64,000 nt of DNA from Eleftheria terrae (GTDB lineage: Bacteria > Pseudomonadota > Gammaproteobacteria > Burkholderiales > Burkholderiaceae_C), in contig NZ_CP106951.1 of assembly GCF_030419005.1 (NCBI RefSeq), positions 2,914,001 through 2,978,000 on the forward strand, read 5' to 3'. The position numbers were made by a program, and so were the translations under genes. The notes under the pieces are model-generated. The model was not told the origin of the DNA, did not search any database, and saw only the letters and a list, made by a program, of their open reading frames with translations. Every line of letters begins with the position of its first letter. Within the stretch, counting starts at the first letter, position 1. Shown in pieces: positions 27,066-37,047 of the stretch.

Positions 27066-29012
27066 TCAGAAGCTCGCGAACGACGCCTCGTCAGGGACCG
27101 CATGGCCGTTCATGCCTGCCCGTGCACGCACTTGCGCAGCCGGCGGCGACACTGGCGGTTGCGCTTTGCGCTTGATCGCTCCCGATTGGATCGGCTTGCT
27201 GAGCGCCGGCCCGCTCCTGCCGGCAATAGCCGGGCTGCCGACACGGAAGAACGCCATCGTCTGTTGCAGCTGTTGGGCCTGGCTGCTCATCTCCTCCGCT
27301 GTAGCGGCCAGTTCCTCGGAGCTGGACGCGTTCTGCTGCGTGGTCAGACTCAGCTGGCTCACGGCGGCGTTGATCTGGCTGACACCCGAGCTCTGCTCCT
27401 GGGAAGCAGCGGTGATCTCCTGCACCAAATCGCTGGTCTTACGGATGTTCGGCACGATCTCGTCGAGCAGGTGGCCGGCCTTCTCTGCCAGTTCCACACT
27501 GCTGGAAGCCACGGTGCCGATCTCCTGGGCGGCCACCTGACTGCGCTCGGCGAGCTTGCGCACTTCTGCGGCCACGACTGCGAAGCCCTTGCCATGCTCG
27601 CCAGCGCGGGCGGCCTCGATCGCCGCGTTCAGGGCCAGCAGATTGGTCTGGTAGGCGATGTCATCAATGATGCCGATCTTCTGCGCGATCTGCTTCATCG
27701 CCTGCACGGTGGCCTTGACCGCGTCGCCACCTTCGCCCGCCTCGCTGGCAGCCTTGGTTGCCATTCCGTCGGTGATCTTTGCGTTTTCGGTGTTCTGGGC
27801 GATGCTGGCCGTCATCTGTTCAATCGAGGCGCTGGTCTCCTCCACGCCAGCTGCCTGCTCGCTGGTCGCCTGTGACAGCGATTGCGCGGTCGCGCTCACC
27901 TCTTCGGAGGCACCTGCCAGCGCCTCAGCGCTGCCCGTCACATCGGTCACGACCTGCGACAGCCGGGCTACCGTGTCGTTCACGTGGCGCCTCATCTCAC
28001 CAAAGGCGCCTTCGTAGTCCTTGTCGATCGTCTGCGTCAGGTCGCCCTCGGCCATCGCACCCATCACGCGGCGTACGTCGTTCAGGCTGTCGCCCACGGT
28101 GGACATCAGTCGGTTCACGCCATTGCCCATCTCATGCTGGAAGCCCTTGAGGCCTTGCGTGTCCACCCGGACGCTGAAGTCGCCGTGGTTGGCCGCTTCG
28201 ATGGCACGGCGCTGGCCCTCGATCACCGTCAGCAGACGCTGGACCATCGCCTTCACTGCCGCCAGCATGCTGTCGTCGTTAGTAGTGGCGGTCTTTACTT
28301 CGACGTCGATCTTGCCGTCCGCCACCGCGCGTAGCACCTCTGCCGCATAGGCCGGCTCCCCCCCGAGCACCCGCAGCAGGCTGCGTGTAATGACCCAAGC
28401 TGCCGTGACGCCGATCAGCAGCGCCGCCACGCCAATCGCGATGATCAGCAGCGTGGCTTGCTTGTATGCTTCGGTGGCCGCCTGAGAGTCGGCCGTCATG
28501 TTGTTCTGCTGCAGCTTCACCAGTGCCTGCAGCGATTCTTCCAGCGCATTGTTCGCGGGCCACACCTCGTTGCGCATGTACTCGGCGGCTTTCACACGGT
28601 CGGCCTTGGCGTGAACGTAGAACGGGTCGTACTTCAAAGCCAGCGCCTGTCGACGTACGGTGACTTCTTTCAGCAGGGCCCGCCCCTCGTCGCTGCTGAC
28701 CATACGCTCCAAGTTGGCCAGCCGCTCGTTGTTCTCCGTCAAGTTGGCATCGATGCGCTTCTTCAGGCCGTCGACCTCCGACTCGTTGGCCGCCAGCAAG
28801 ATGGCGCGCATCCAGCGGCCGTTGTCGATCGTGTTTCGCGCGATCTCGTTGGCATCGAGCACCTTGGGGACGCGGTCGCCGACGACGAGTTCCAGGCTGT
28901 CATGGATGCTGGACATCTTTGCCATGCCGATGAGCGACATCGTGACGAGCAGGGCGATCAGGAGCCCGAATCCGATCGCGAGGCGAGTCGCGACTTTGAG
29001 ATTGTTGAACAT
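27066..29012 (-). CDS. methyl-accepting chemotaxis protein 1
   Basis: 648 aa receptor. TM1 ([20 protein letters not shown]), a four-helix-bundle periplasmic domain, TM2 ([20 protein letters not shown]), HAMP with an extended linker, and a long cytoplasmic signalling coiled coil. The hairpin tip is canonical: [20 protein letters not shown] followed by [17 protein letters not shown]. The C-terminus is a flexible Pro/Arg-rich linker ending DEASFASF, which could serve as a tether although it lacks the Trp of the NWETF-type CheR site. The signalling half is closely related to receptor 2 (29640-31301); the two flank cheW and look like a duplication. Confidence 0.95.
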   Translation of the reverse strand: MFNNLKVATRLAIGFGLLIALLVTMSLIGMAKMSSIHDSLELVVGDRVPKVLDANEIARNTIDNGRWMRAILLAANESEVDGLKKRIDANLTENNERLANLERMVSSDEGRALLKEVTVRRQALALKYDPFYVHAKADRVKAAEYMRNEVWPANNALEESLQALVKLQQNNMTADSQAATEAYKQATLLIIAIGVAALLIGVTAAWVITRSLLRVLGGEPAYAAEVLRAVADGKIDVEVKTATTNDDSMLAAVKAMVQRLLTVIEGQRRAIEAANHGDFSVRVDTQGLKGFQHEMGNGVNRLMSTVGDSLNDVRRVMGAMAEGDLTQTIDKDYEGAFGEMRRHVNDTVARLSQVVTDVTGSAEALAGASEEVSATAQSLSQATSEQAAGVEETSASIEQMTASIAQNTENAKITDGMATKAASEAGEGGDAVKATVQAMKQIAQKIGIIDDIAYQTNLLALNAAIEAARAGEHGKGFAVVAAEVRKLAERSQVAAQEIGTVASSSVELAEKAGHLLDEIVPNIRKTSDLVQEITAASQEQSSGVSQINAAVSQLSLTTQQNASSSEELAATAEEMSSQAQQLQQTMAFFRVGSPAIAGRSGPALSKPIQSGAIKRKAQPPVSPPAAQVRARAGMNGHAVPDEASFASF

Positions 29013-29071
29013 GGGAATATTGCCTTACAAGGTATACGGGGCGTCTCGCGGAACTGCGAGGCAGCGGTTAG

Positions 29072-29614
29072 TCAGTTCAGGAAGGGCCGGCCGTGACGGG
29101 GGGTGGCCTCTGCGAAGCTGTCGTCGTCAATGCGCAGCACCGCCTCGGCCTGCAGCAGGATGACGAACTTGCCGCGCACCTTGCCGATGCCGGCGATGTA
29201 CTCGGTGTTGATGCGCGCGCCGAACGCGGGCGCCGGCTCGACGTCGGCCGGAGCGATCTCCAGCACCTCATTAACGACGTCGACGATGACACCGACGACT
29301 TGGCGCCCATCGTCGTGCTGCGTCTCAACAATCACGATGCAGGTGCGCTTGGTCACGGGGGAGGTGCCGCGGCCAAAGCGCGCCTGCAGGTCTATCACCG
29401 GCACCACGGCACCGCGCAGATTGATAACGCCGCGCACGCAGCCCGGCATCATTGGCACTGTCGTCAGGCCGTGGTACTCGATGATCTCCTTGATCGAGAG
29501 GATGCCGATGGCAAACGCTTCGCCATTGAGCATGAAGGTGAGGTACTGCGCCGGATCTAAGGACAACGGCGCTGCCATTGCCTCGGCGGGCACCGGGGCG
29601 AGTGCGGTATCCAT
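29072..29614 (-). CDS. cheW: chemotaxis coupling protein CheW
   Basis: 180 aa. AAAGGAG box before the ATG. CheW/SH3-like fold: YLTFMLNGEAFAIGILSIKE, GCVRGVINLRGAVVPVIDLQ, VVGVIVDVVNEVLEIAPADV, GKVRGKFVILLQAEAVL. It links receptors to CheA in the membrane array. Lies between two receptor genes on the same strand. Confidence 0.95.
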   Translation of the reverse strand: MDTALAPVPAEAMAAPLSLDPAQYLTFMLNGEAFAIGILSIKEIIEYHGLTTVPMMPGCVRGVINLRGAVVPVIDLQARFGRGTSPVTKRTCIVIVETQHDDGRQVVGVIVDVVNEVLEIAPADVEPAPAFGARINTEYIAGIGKVRGKFVILLQAEAVLRIDDDSFAEATPRHGRPFLN

Positions 29615-29639
29615 GATTACTCCTTTAGGGTCGCCAGGT

Positions 29640-31301
29640 TCAGAACTGGGCGATACTTGCTTCGTCGCGATTGAGTGCCAGGGCCGCCGCAGCCGCTGCC
29701 CCTGGGCTGGCAGCCGCCACCACCTTGCCCATTGCTTGCCGAACCTTGGCTTTCAGCGGCCGCTTCGGCTCACTTGGCGTGCCAGCTCGTGCGGCCCCAA
29801 ACTTGAAGAACGACACCACATGCTGCAGCTGCTGCGCCTGGTGGCGCATCTCCACAGCGGTGGCTGCCAGCTCCTCGGAACTGGACGCGTTCTGCTGCGT
29901 GGTCCGGCTGAGCTGGCTTATGGCAGCGTTGATTGGACGCACACCCGAGCTCTGCTCCTGCGAGGCCGCGATGATGTCCTGCACCAGCTCGCTGGTCTTG
30001 CGGATGTTCGGAACAATCTCGTCGAGCAGGCGGCCGGCCTTTTCGGCCAGATCCACGCTGCTCGAGGCGACCATTCCGATCTCCTGTGCCGCCACCTGGC
30101 TGCGCTCGGCCAACTTGCGCACTTCGGCGGCTACGACCGCGAAGCCCTTGCCATGCTGGCCAGCGCGGGCGGCCTTGCTCGCCGCGTTCTGGGCCAGCAG
30201 GCCAGTCTGGTAGGCGGTGTCATCAGTGATGCCGATCATCTGCGCGATCTGCTCCATCGCGTTGACCGCTTCCTTCACAGCTTCGCCAACTTCGCTGGCT
30301 CCGATTGAAGCCTTCTTTGCCATACCGTCGGCGAGTCTCGCGTTCTCGGTGTTCTGCGCGACTCTGGAAGTGATCTGCTCGATCGAGGCGCTGGATTCCT
30401 CTACGCCGGCGGCCGGCTCGCTAGTTGCCTGCGACAGCGACTGTGCGATCGCGCCTACTTCCTCGGAGGCGCTGGCGAGCGCCTCGGCACTGCTGGTTAC
30501 GTCGCGGGCCACCTCGGTCAGACGGGCGACCATTTGGCACATGGCCTGTAGCAGTTGCCCGTTCTCGTCCTTGGTGGTGCACCCCAGTTGAACCGTGAGG
30601 TCGCCCTCAGCGATGCGGTTGGCCGCCTGCACCACCTGCGCTAGCGGTCGGCTAATGCTGCGGCTGATCAAGAAGGCCAGCCACACGCCGCCCACAAGCG
30701 CCGCAACCATCGTTCGGATCATCAGCGTGCGGCTCTGCTCGTACAGCGCCTGTGCCTCTTCGGCAGCCTGCCTGGCGCGCGCTTCCTTGAGTCTGACCAA
30801 CTCCGCCACCATTCCGTCCAGCTGCTTGGCCTTGCTCAAGGCTGCCTGGGCCTGCCGGTCCAAGGCCTCGTCGGCTTCCTGAAGCCGGCGGGTGGAGGCG
30901 AGCGCCAGCAGCGCCTGTAGGTCTCGTTCGTACTGCGTCGCCTCGGTCGCGAACGCTTTGAGGATCAGCTGACCTTCTTTGCTCACAAGCAGGGGTGCCG
31001 CCTTCGCGAGGTAGTCCTTCATCGCAGCGAGGGCCTTTGTGACGGCGTCTTGGTGGCGCGCCCTGTCGTCGGTCGTCGCGGCGAGCATGTAGTTGGCGCG
31101 GGCGCGACCGACCGCGGTGAGTTCGACGTTTGCCTCCTTGACGAGCGAGAGGCCCAGCAGCTCGGTGTCGTACATGCGTTCGGCCTTGTCATTAATCTTG
31201 GCGGTAACGGTGATGCCGACCAAGCCGACGAGCGCACAAAATGCGGCCACGATGAGGAAGGCGGCGATTAGTCGAACGCTAATCTTGATGTCGCTGAGCA
31301 T
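29640..31301 (-). CDS. methyl-accepting chemotaxis protein 2, altered hairpin tip
   Basis: 553 aa from ATG 31301 (AAGGGA box). TM1 ([20 protein letters not shown]), four-helix sensor, TM2, HAMP and signalling domain. The hairpin tip, almost invariant in receptors, reads [20 protein letters not shown]: relative to receptor 1 it has N to G, L to Q, I to S and E to K changes at or next to positions that make trimer-of-dimer and CheA/CheW contacts (Tsr L380, V384, E385 equivalents). Other substitutions ([16 protein letters not shown]) are also unusual. The frame is intact. It may be a decaying duplicate or a receptor specialised not to join ordinary arrays. Confidence 0.92.
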   Translation of the reverse strand: MLSDIKISVRLIAAFLIVAAFCALVGLVGITVTAKINDKAERMYDTELLGLSLVKEANVELTAVGRARANYMLAATTDDRARHQDAVTKALAAMKDYLAKAAPLLVSKEGQLILKAFATEATQYERDLQALLALASTRRLQEADEALDRQAQAALSKAKQLDGMVAELVRLKEARARQAAEEAQALYEQSRTLMIRTMVAALVGGVWLAFLISRSISRPLAQVVQAANRIAEGDLTVQLGCTTKDENGQLLQAMCQMVARLTEVARDVTSSAEALASASEEVGAIAQSLSQATSEPAAGVEESSASIEQITSRVAQNTENARLADGMAKKASIGASEVGEAVKEAVNAMEQIAQMIGITDDTAYQTGLLAQNAASKAARAGQHGKGFAVVAAEVRKLAERSQVAAQEIGMVASSSVDLAEKAGRLLDEIVPNIRKTSELVQDIIAASQEQSSGVRPINAAISQLSRTTQQNASSSEELAATAVEMRHQAQQLQHVVSFFKFGAARAGTPSEPKRPLKAKVRQAMGKVVAAASPGAAAAAALALNRDEASIAQF

Positions 31302-31379
31302 CAGTGTCCCTTGGTTGAATTGCCAGTCTTTCTGCCCAGAATGACAGTTTGCGTGCTCACGGCTCCAGACGGCTTGCAC

Positions 31380-33491
31380 TCAGGCCGTGTTGCACTCGCG
31401 TTGTGTGTGGTTCATCAACGCCGGCACGTCGAGAATCAAGGCGACCTCTCCGCTCCCCAGGATGCTCGAGCCGCTGATGCCCACCACACGGGAGAACATG
31501 CGCGCCAGGGGTTTGATCACGGTCTGCGCTTCACCCAGCAGCGTGTCGACCACGATGCCGAATCGCTGGGAGGCGTGCTTGACAACGACGATGTTCTGCC
31601 TCGACGTCGGCTCATCCTCTATGCCGAACTGATCGCGGAGACGGATGAATGGCAGCACCTCGCCGCGCAGGTCGGTGAAATCGTGCCCGGTGTGAGTCAC
31701 GTGCTCGATGCACTCGTCCACCATTTCCAACGGGAGCACGAACACCGATTTGCCCACCGCCACCTGGAAGCCGTTGATGATGGCTAGAGTCAGTGGCAGG
31801 CGCACGCGGATCGTGGTGCCCTGGCCAGGGCGGCTCTCAATATCCACACTGCCGCGAAGCGCCGCAATGTTGCGCTTGACCACGTCCATGCCGACGCCGC
31901 GGCCGGACAAGTTGGTGACCTGCTCGGCCGTCGAGAATCCCGGCTCGAAGATCAGCGCAAACACCTCGGCATCGCTCAGTGCCTTTCCCAGTTCCACCAG
32001 GCCGCGCTCCACACCCTTGGCGAGGATGCGCTCGCGGTTGAGCCCGCCCCCATCGTCCGACACTTCGATCACGATCGAGCCGGATTCGTGGTACGCGTTC
32101 AGCCGCACTGTGCCGCGCGGTGGCTTACCACGTGCTGTTCGCAGCTCCGGTGTGTCGATGCCATGGTCCACCGCATTGCGCACTAGGTGAGTCAACGGAT
32201 CACCAATCTTCTCGACCACTGTCTTGTCGAGTTCCGTGTCTTCGCCGCTGATCTCCAGAGCGATGTCCTTCCCTAGCTCACGCGCCGCGTCATGCACTAC
32301 GCGCTGGAAGCGACTGAAGGTGGCACCGATCTTGACCATGCGAAGCTTCAGCGCGCTGTCCCGCAGTCCCTCAATCAGCGTGGTGAGCGTCGCGTTGCAT
32401 TCCTGAACCTCGGCGCTCGCGCTTCGGCGCGACAGCATGTTGGCAGTGGCTGCAGCGATGATCAGCTCGCCGACTTGGTCGATCAGCTGGTCAAGCTTTG
32501 CAGCATCAACACGCACCGTCTGCGTCTCCAGTGCCCTGGACTCCTTGACCTGTCGCTGCTTGGACAGTGCCGCGTGTACCACATGCGCCGGCGCCGAGCC
32601 CTGTCCTACCAGGATTTCGCCTAGTGGCGCGCGATCGCCGACCGTTCGAGCCTGCGCCTGCAAGGCTGCCTGTAGCTCATGCTCGGTGATCGATCCGCAC
32701 TGCACCAGCAGCTCGCCTAGCCGTGCGGGCTTCTCGGGCAGTTGGTCAATGAGGTCCAGGTATGCCTGTACCTGGCTGTGCGGCGGCACGATACGCAGTT
32801 CGCAATCATCTAGCACGAACTCGAAGGCGGACTCGATCAGCTTCTTGTCGGCGTTTGGGCTGCTGAAGGCGATCTCGAAGCCGAGGTAGCAGCTTTCGGG
32901 ATCGAGCTCTTCGCTTTCGGGCATCGCGTCGGCGATCGGAGCAACCGCTTCCACGCAACCCAGCGTACCGAGGTACCGGATGAACGGCATCGGATCCAGC
33001 CCGTGGCGTAGCACGTCGGGCTTGAAGCGCAAGGAGATGTGCCAGTGATTACGCAGCCCTCCAACTGAGGCCGCCAGGGCACGCGCGTCCCCATGTGCTG
33101 TTGGATTCGTCTCGCTTCTCAGCTGCTGCAGCAGTTCGTGGCAGGCCGCCTGGTGATGCGCGTGGACGGCTGCATTGGTATCGCCCACCGCATCCACCAG
33201 CGCCCGGGTCTGGTCGGCGCACTGCAGCAACACCGAGACCAGGTCATCTGTCATCGATCGCCTGCCGTCGCGCGTCTCGTCGAGCACGCCTTCGACCACA
33301 TGCGTGAAGGCCACGATGTCGTCCAAACCGAACAATCCAGCCGAACCCTTGATCGTGTGCACTGCGCGGAAGATTGCGTTGAGCGCCTCGCCGCACTCGC
33401 GCGCGTCGGGACGGAGTAACTGCTGCTCCATGTCATCTAGCAGCTCGCGGCTTTCCGCGATGAAGGTGGGCAATGCCTGGTTGATGTCCAT
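31380..33491 (-). CDS. cheA: chemotaxis histidine kinase CheA with MshEN-like linker
   Basis: 703 aa. P1/HPt with the phospho-His in AIFRAVHTIKGSAGLFGLDD (about residue 45), dimerisation P3 (VRVDAAKLDQLIDQVGELII), P4 kinase (LTHLVRNAVDHGID, VSDDGGGLNRERI, GRGVGMDVV) and P5 CheW-like end. Between P1 and P3, at about 257-313, are two tandem motifs, RLGELLVQCGSITEHELQAA and PLGEILVGQGSAPAHVVHAA, which follow the 24-residue LG..L...G......L...L..Q pattern of c-di-GMP-binding MshEN domains. ATG 33491 is preferred over GTG 33494 because it overlaps the STAS stop as TGATG. Confidence 0.93.
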   Translation of the reverse strand: MDINQALPTFIAESRELLDDMEQQLLRPDARECGEALNAIFRAVHTIKGSAGLFGLDDIVAFTHVVEGVLDETRDGRRSMTDDLVSVLLQCADQTRALVDAVGDTNAAVHAHHQAACHELLQQLRSETNPTAHGDARALAASVGGLRNHWHISLRFKPDVLRHGLDPMPFIRYLGTLGCVEAVAPIADAMPESEELDPESCYLGFEIAFSSPNADKKLIESAFEFVLDDCELRIVPPHSQVQAYLDLIDQLPEKPARLGELLVQCGSITEHELQAALQAQARTVGDRAPLGEILVGQGSAPAHVVHAALSKQRQVKESRALETQTVRVDAAKLDQLIDQVGELIIAAATANMLSRRSASAEVQECNATLTTLIEGLRDSALKLRMVKIGATFSRFQRVVHDAARELGKDIALEISGEDTELDKTVVEKIGDPLTHLVRNAVDHGIDTPELRTARGKPPRGTVRLNAYHESGSIVIEVSDDGGGLNRERILAKGVERGLVELGKALSDAEVFALIFEPGFSTAEQVTNLSGRGVGMDVVKRNIAALRGSVDIESRPGQGTTIRVRLPLTLAIINGFQVAVGKSVFVLPLEMVDECIEHVTHTGHDFTDLRGEVLPFIRLRDQFGIEDEPTSRQNIVVVKHASQRFGIVVDTLLGEAQTVIKPLARMFSRVVGISGSSILGSGEVALILDVPALMNHTQRECNTA

Positions 33492-33826
33492 CACACCGCC
33501 TCCGAGACGCCGATGCCGAACATGGCCGCCATGCCGACCGTACGCAGCGCCTCGCGAACGACCTGGCTGTGTGCAACAAGGCGCAGCTCGCGCTCCATCG
33601 CGACAACCTTGCGCTTTAGCGCCAGCAGCAGCTGGATGCCGGCGGTATCAATCTCGGTCACTTCCGCAAGGTCCAACTCCACCACCGGTGCTTCATGCGA
33701 CCAGCCCAGCAGGTGCTGCTTGAGTGCGGCAGCGCGGTAGATCGTGAGTTCGCCCTCCACTCGCAAGGCTGCTGGCGTGGTGGACGTCGAAGCCAGCGCG
33801 GAAACAGGACTCGAATCAGCATTCAT
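33491..33826 (-). CDS. STAS-domain protein
   Basis: 111 aa. GGGAGG box before the ATG. STAS fold of the anti-anti-sigma type: LRVEGELTIYRAAALKQHLL, VVELDLAEVTEIDTAGIQLL. At the usual phospho-Ser position of SpoIIAA (DSSG) it has DTAG, so a Thr could be phosphorylated or regulation may be lost. Such proteins often sit between cheY and cheA in betaproteobacterial clusters. The 1-base overlap with cheA implies coupling. Confidence 0.9.
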   Translation of the reverse strand: MNADSSPVSALASTSTTPAALRVEGELTIYRAAALKQHLLGWSHEAPVVELDLAEVTEIDTAGIQLLLALKRKVVAMERELRLVAHSQVVREALRTVGMAAMFGIGVSEAV

Positions 33827-33842
33827 TTCATTGCCCCTCCCT

Positions 33843-34211
33843 TTACGCGGCCACCAGCTTCTGCACCACCGCCAGCAAGTGCTCCGGTCGGAACGGCTTG
33901 GTCACCCAGGCCTTGGCGCCAGCGTCACGGCCTTGTTGCTTCTTGTCTTCCGCCGATTCGGTCGTGAGCATCACCACAGGCGTGAACTTGTAGGCCGGCA
34001 GCTGGCGCATTGCCTTCAGGAAGCTGATGCCATCCATATTGGGCATGTTCACGTCGCTGACGATGAGGTGTATGCGCTGGCCGCTGAGTTTGGATAGCGC
34101 CGCCCGGCCGTCGCTGCCTTCGAGTACGTCATATCCGGCGCCCTTGAGCGCGATGCTGACGACCTGCCGCAGCGAAGCGGAGTCGTCGACGATCATGATG
34201 GTCTTGGACAA
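33843..34211 (-). CDS. cheY: chemotaxis response regulator CheY
   Basis: 122 aa single receiver: IMIVDDSASLRQVVSIALKG, phospho-acceptor in LIVSDVNMPNMDGISF, Thr in VVMLTTESAEDK and Lys in WVTKPFRPEHL. The start is a TTG at 34211 with a GAGG box eight bases upstream; the first ATG in frame (MIVDDS) would remove the first beta strand. Phosphorylated by CheA; the output (flagellar motor or other) cannot be told here. Confidence 0.94.
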   Translation of the reverse strand: MSKTIMIVDDSASLRQVVSIALKGAGYDVLEGSDGRAALSKLSGQRIHLIVSDVNMPNMDGISFLKAMRQLPAYKFTPVVMLTTESAEDKKQQGRDAGAKAWVTKPFRPEHLLAVVQKLVAA

Positions 34212-34223
34212 GGTGTTTCCTCT

Positions 34224-35363
34224 TTAGAAGAAGGTCACTTCTTCGACCGGTTTCGCTGCGGAGCTGCCGTCGTGCAGTGCGCGTTCGTCGGCCATCGCGT
34301 AGCTGCTATGCAAGGCGGCCAGCAGCGATGAGGCATCGAGCGGAAGCAACGCTCGCGCCGCATGGCAGCGTCGGGTATGGGTGTTCATCTCGTGCGGCAG
34401 CTGGTCGATGCTCGCCGCCACATGCGACAAAATTTGGCTCACGCGGTCCTGGAACTGCAGTTGCACGAGCGCCTCGCCCACCTCGGCCCGGATGGCCGCA
34501 CTCTCGTGTTGTAGCTGGTCGCGCGACTGCAACACCGCATTGACCGCCGTTTGGAGTCGGTCAAGCACCGAGGCGATGGCGTCGCGAGACATGTCAATGC
34601 GCTCGCCGTCCCGCTGCGCGGTCGATTCGGCCTTTTGGCGGGCACGGACGATCGCAGTAGTCACGCTTTCGACCTGCGCCGCGATACGGCAACCGGTGTG
34701 GCCCGATTCGGCCGACAGCTTGCGCACCTCCTGCGCCAGCACTGCGAAGGCACGACCGTGTTCGCCGGCCCGGGCAGCAGCGATTGCGGCGTTGGTGGCC
34801 AGCAGGTTGGTCTGCTGGGCGATCAGTGCCACGTCGGTCGCCATCTTGCCCAGTTCGCCAATGAAATGCTCCAGCGCGTGCACTTCCTTGACCAGCTCGG
34901 CCTTGCCCTCGGTGATGACCTGCAAGGACGAGACGACCTCCCCTAGCGAGCTGTCGGCCTCGTGGAAGATGCCCACCAGTTGCGGGCCGCCCGCGGCACT
35001 GACCGCTTGCGCGTCCAGCGCATGCCCCAGCCGTCCGACAATGCCGCCAAAGCGCTGGCTCAAGCGGTCGATCGCGGATTCAGTCTGCGTGCGCGCACTG
35101 TCGACTTGGGCTGTCCACACGGGCCCCAACTGCGCGGCGAAGCGGCTCAAGGACTCGGCATGCGAGCGCTGTGACAGCTGTGCTGCGGCAATGAACTTCA
35201 GCGGTGCGCGGGGTGCCAGCCCACCAACCGCCATCAGCGCCACGCCCAGCAGGCCGAACAGCACACCCTCGGCCCCACTGCCCAGAAGGCTGGCTGCAGC
35301 GACGATACCCAAGGCAGCTGGTGTATACGCCGCTGTTCGCTGTTTTGTTGGAACGAAGGTCAT
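34224..35363 (-). CDS. short membrane MCP-like protein, first gene of che operon
   Basis: 379 aa. Two adjacent hydrophobic segments near the N-terminus ([32 protein letters not shown]), no periplasmic sensor domain, then a signalling coiled coil with tip [37 protein letters not shown]. The C-terminus ends PVEEVTFF, a short acidic-aromatic tail that may be a docking peptide (inference). It would sense a cytoplasmic or membrane cue. First gene of the eight-gene operon (mcp-cheY-STAS-cheA-mcp-cheW-mcp-cheR), all within short gaps. Confidence 0.9.
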   Translation of the reverse strand: MTFVPTKQRTAAYTPAALGIVAAASLLGSGAEGVLFGLLGVALMAVGGLAPRAPLKFIAAAQLSQRSHAESLSRFAAQLGPVWTAQVDSARTQTESAIDRLSQRFGGIVGRLGHALDAQAVSAAGGPQLVGIFHEADSSLGEVVSSLQVITEGKAELVKEVHALEHFIGELGKMATDVALIAQQTNLLATNAAIAAARAGEHGRAFAVLAQEVRKLSAESGHTGCRIAAQVESVTTAIVRARQKAESTAQRDGERIDMSRDAIASVLDRLQTAVNAVLQSRDQLQHESAAIRAEVGEALVQLQFQDRVSQILSHVAASIDQLPHEMNTHTRRCHAARALLPLDASSLLAALHSSYAMADERALHDGSSAAKPVEEVTFF

Positions 35364-35423
35364 CTTCTTGTTCGGAGGGTGGTTGGGGCTGCGAGCCGGG
35401 TTGGCTCGCGAGGCCTAGTGCGG

Positions 35424-35450
35424 TTTTCGGCGTAAGCCCGCCCTTGTTGA
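35424..35450 (-). promoter_or_regulatory. sigma-28 (FliA)-like promoter of the che operon
   Basis: On the minus strand TCAA, 15 bases, GCCGAAAA: close to the sigma-28 consensus TAAA-N15-GCCGATAA. It ends 61 bp before the first codon of the operon. Correct spacing and position support it; there is one mismatch in each box. Confidence 0.5.
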
Positions 35451-35680
35451 CCCCTGCGCGCCAGGTCTAGAAATATCCGAGGAAAATTGCCGTAACGCGC
35501 CGCGAGCTACCAGGAGGAGTTGGCGAGATGACATAACCCAACAGCCTGCTGGCGCCGATTTGGCCGCTGTGAGCTCCGTGGCAGACGTCCGCGTGCTGTT
35601 CGGTTTTCCCCGCGTCGGATAGCCGTGCACAGACTCCTGTGGTCAGCAACCGGGGCGACGGCTCGCAGGGCAACCATGAC
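35451..35680. other. intergenic stretch without a supported gene
   Basis: Between the che promoter region and the second MITE. No coding signal. Confidence 0.4.
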
Positions 35681-35683
35681 TAA

Positions 35684-35795
35684 GAGCGGCTAACAAAACT
35701 CTTCTGGCGTCGTTGCGCCGCCTTGCCGTACCGGTCGTACTGTCTGCGGCGGCGCGCCTAGCCAGAACCGCTGCGCTGAGTTTTGTTAGCCGCTC
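35684..35795. mobile_element. 112-bp MITE, copy 2
   Basis: Identical to copy 1 at 21096-21207, with perfect inverted repeats and its own 3-bp direct repeat TAA (35681-35683, 35796-35798). Different target bases at the two sites show independent insertions. Confidence 0.88.
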
Positions 35796-35798
35796 TAA

Positions 35799-37047
35799 GG
35801 ATGGCGCGCATCAAGCCGCCAGTGACCGGCAAGAACACCAAGAGGAGACCCCCTGGATTCCTGCCCAAGTGGGCGCTAGGTCGCTGCTCTACGCAGGACG
35901 AACATCGGCAGATCCTAGCCAGCCCGAGCTGATGCAGGCGCATACCGCGGCAGTGCGCAGGGCACCCGCCTCGGAGGGAAGGCGGCTGCACGGCGGTCAA
36001 TCCGTGTCGTACCGGGCGCTCTGTTCACCGAATGGCTTCGTCGGGTCCCTGCACGCCCATCGCAAAGCCTTCGCGACCCATTGAAAGTTCTACGAGCCAC
36101 GCGCACTGGTAAGGTAGGCGTGTGGGCCAACATGCGGACAACCGTAGCTAGTGTGTCTGACGTGTCTGGTAGGGCCCGTGTACGGGTATGACGCAGCTTC
36201 ACGACGGCATGAAGGCTTCGCGATTTTCCGCCAATGCGCAAATCGCCCCATCAGGCCCGGGAATCATCAAGAGCGCTGGCACGGTGGTGCCGAAGAGACG
36301 GTGGATCCTTATGCGAAGCGGCCGGCGCAGGGAATACGGCCGCTTCGTCCTCGCCAGGACACGCATAGGTGAGAACAATTGCAGCGGCGCATGCTACTCG
36401 CACGGTGGCATTGAGACTGCAATGGACCAGGAAGCTGTGGACGAAGACGCGGCCTAAACATTTCGGTGATTGGCTAGATCGTCCTTCTCTGTTGCAAAAG
36501 ATGCTGCACACATTTTGCATCTGCATCTGCTTCAGCTTTGCCGTTCACGGATGCCGTCTAGCTGCGGTGCGCCGATCCATAGGCATCGGACTGCACCGGG
36601 CCGCAGCTGGCCGGCTACGTCGCCTTCAGTACCGCTCGCACGGGAGATTGAACGCTGGCGGTCCTTACGAGCCCGTGAGCACGGGCACGCTTGCTCCGCG
36701 AACCCATGCACCGGAAGGCTGCCAGCCTCATGGTCCCTAAGGGCTCTCACCAAATTGAAGTTGGTTATACCGCGGCGCCAATCAGTGCTACGCACCTAGG
36801 TTGCGTTTGAGCCGCTCTGGACACCAGGCCGGGCAATTCTGCTTCCCTGGGGAGCCAAGGCTGCGGTGGACTGGTTCTCAGCACGTCCTAGAACCCGTCA
36901 GGACGTTGCATAGCGCCAATCATGGCCACCTTCGTAGAATGCGCCTCGGCTCACCTTGTGCCATTTCTGCGTCGCCTCACTGCGAAAGCAAACCGCCTTT
37001 CCGAAGCGAGCGCTTTATCGTAATACAGGTCGTTTAGTCGTTTCGAT
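35799..37047. other. 1.2-kb stretch with no well-supported gene
   Basis: A 43-codon frame at 35801-35932 (MARIKPPVTGKNTKRRPPGF..., basic) starts just past the MITE but has no ribosome binding site and may be a fragment. Other frames between 35933 and 37047 have mixed composition and no features. The promoter of the downstream hybrid kinase should be near the end of this stretch but no clear boxes were found. Confidence 0.4.

Noticed and set aside
29103..30308. 401-codon plus-strand frame over cheW and receptor 2
   Set aside because: Antisense to well-supported chemotaxis genes; repetitive Ser/Thr/Ala text is the mirror of receptor coiled coils.
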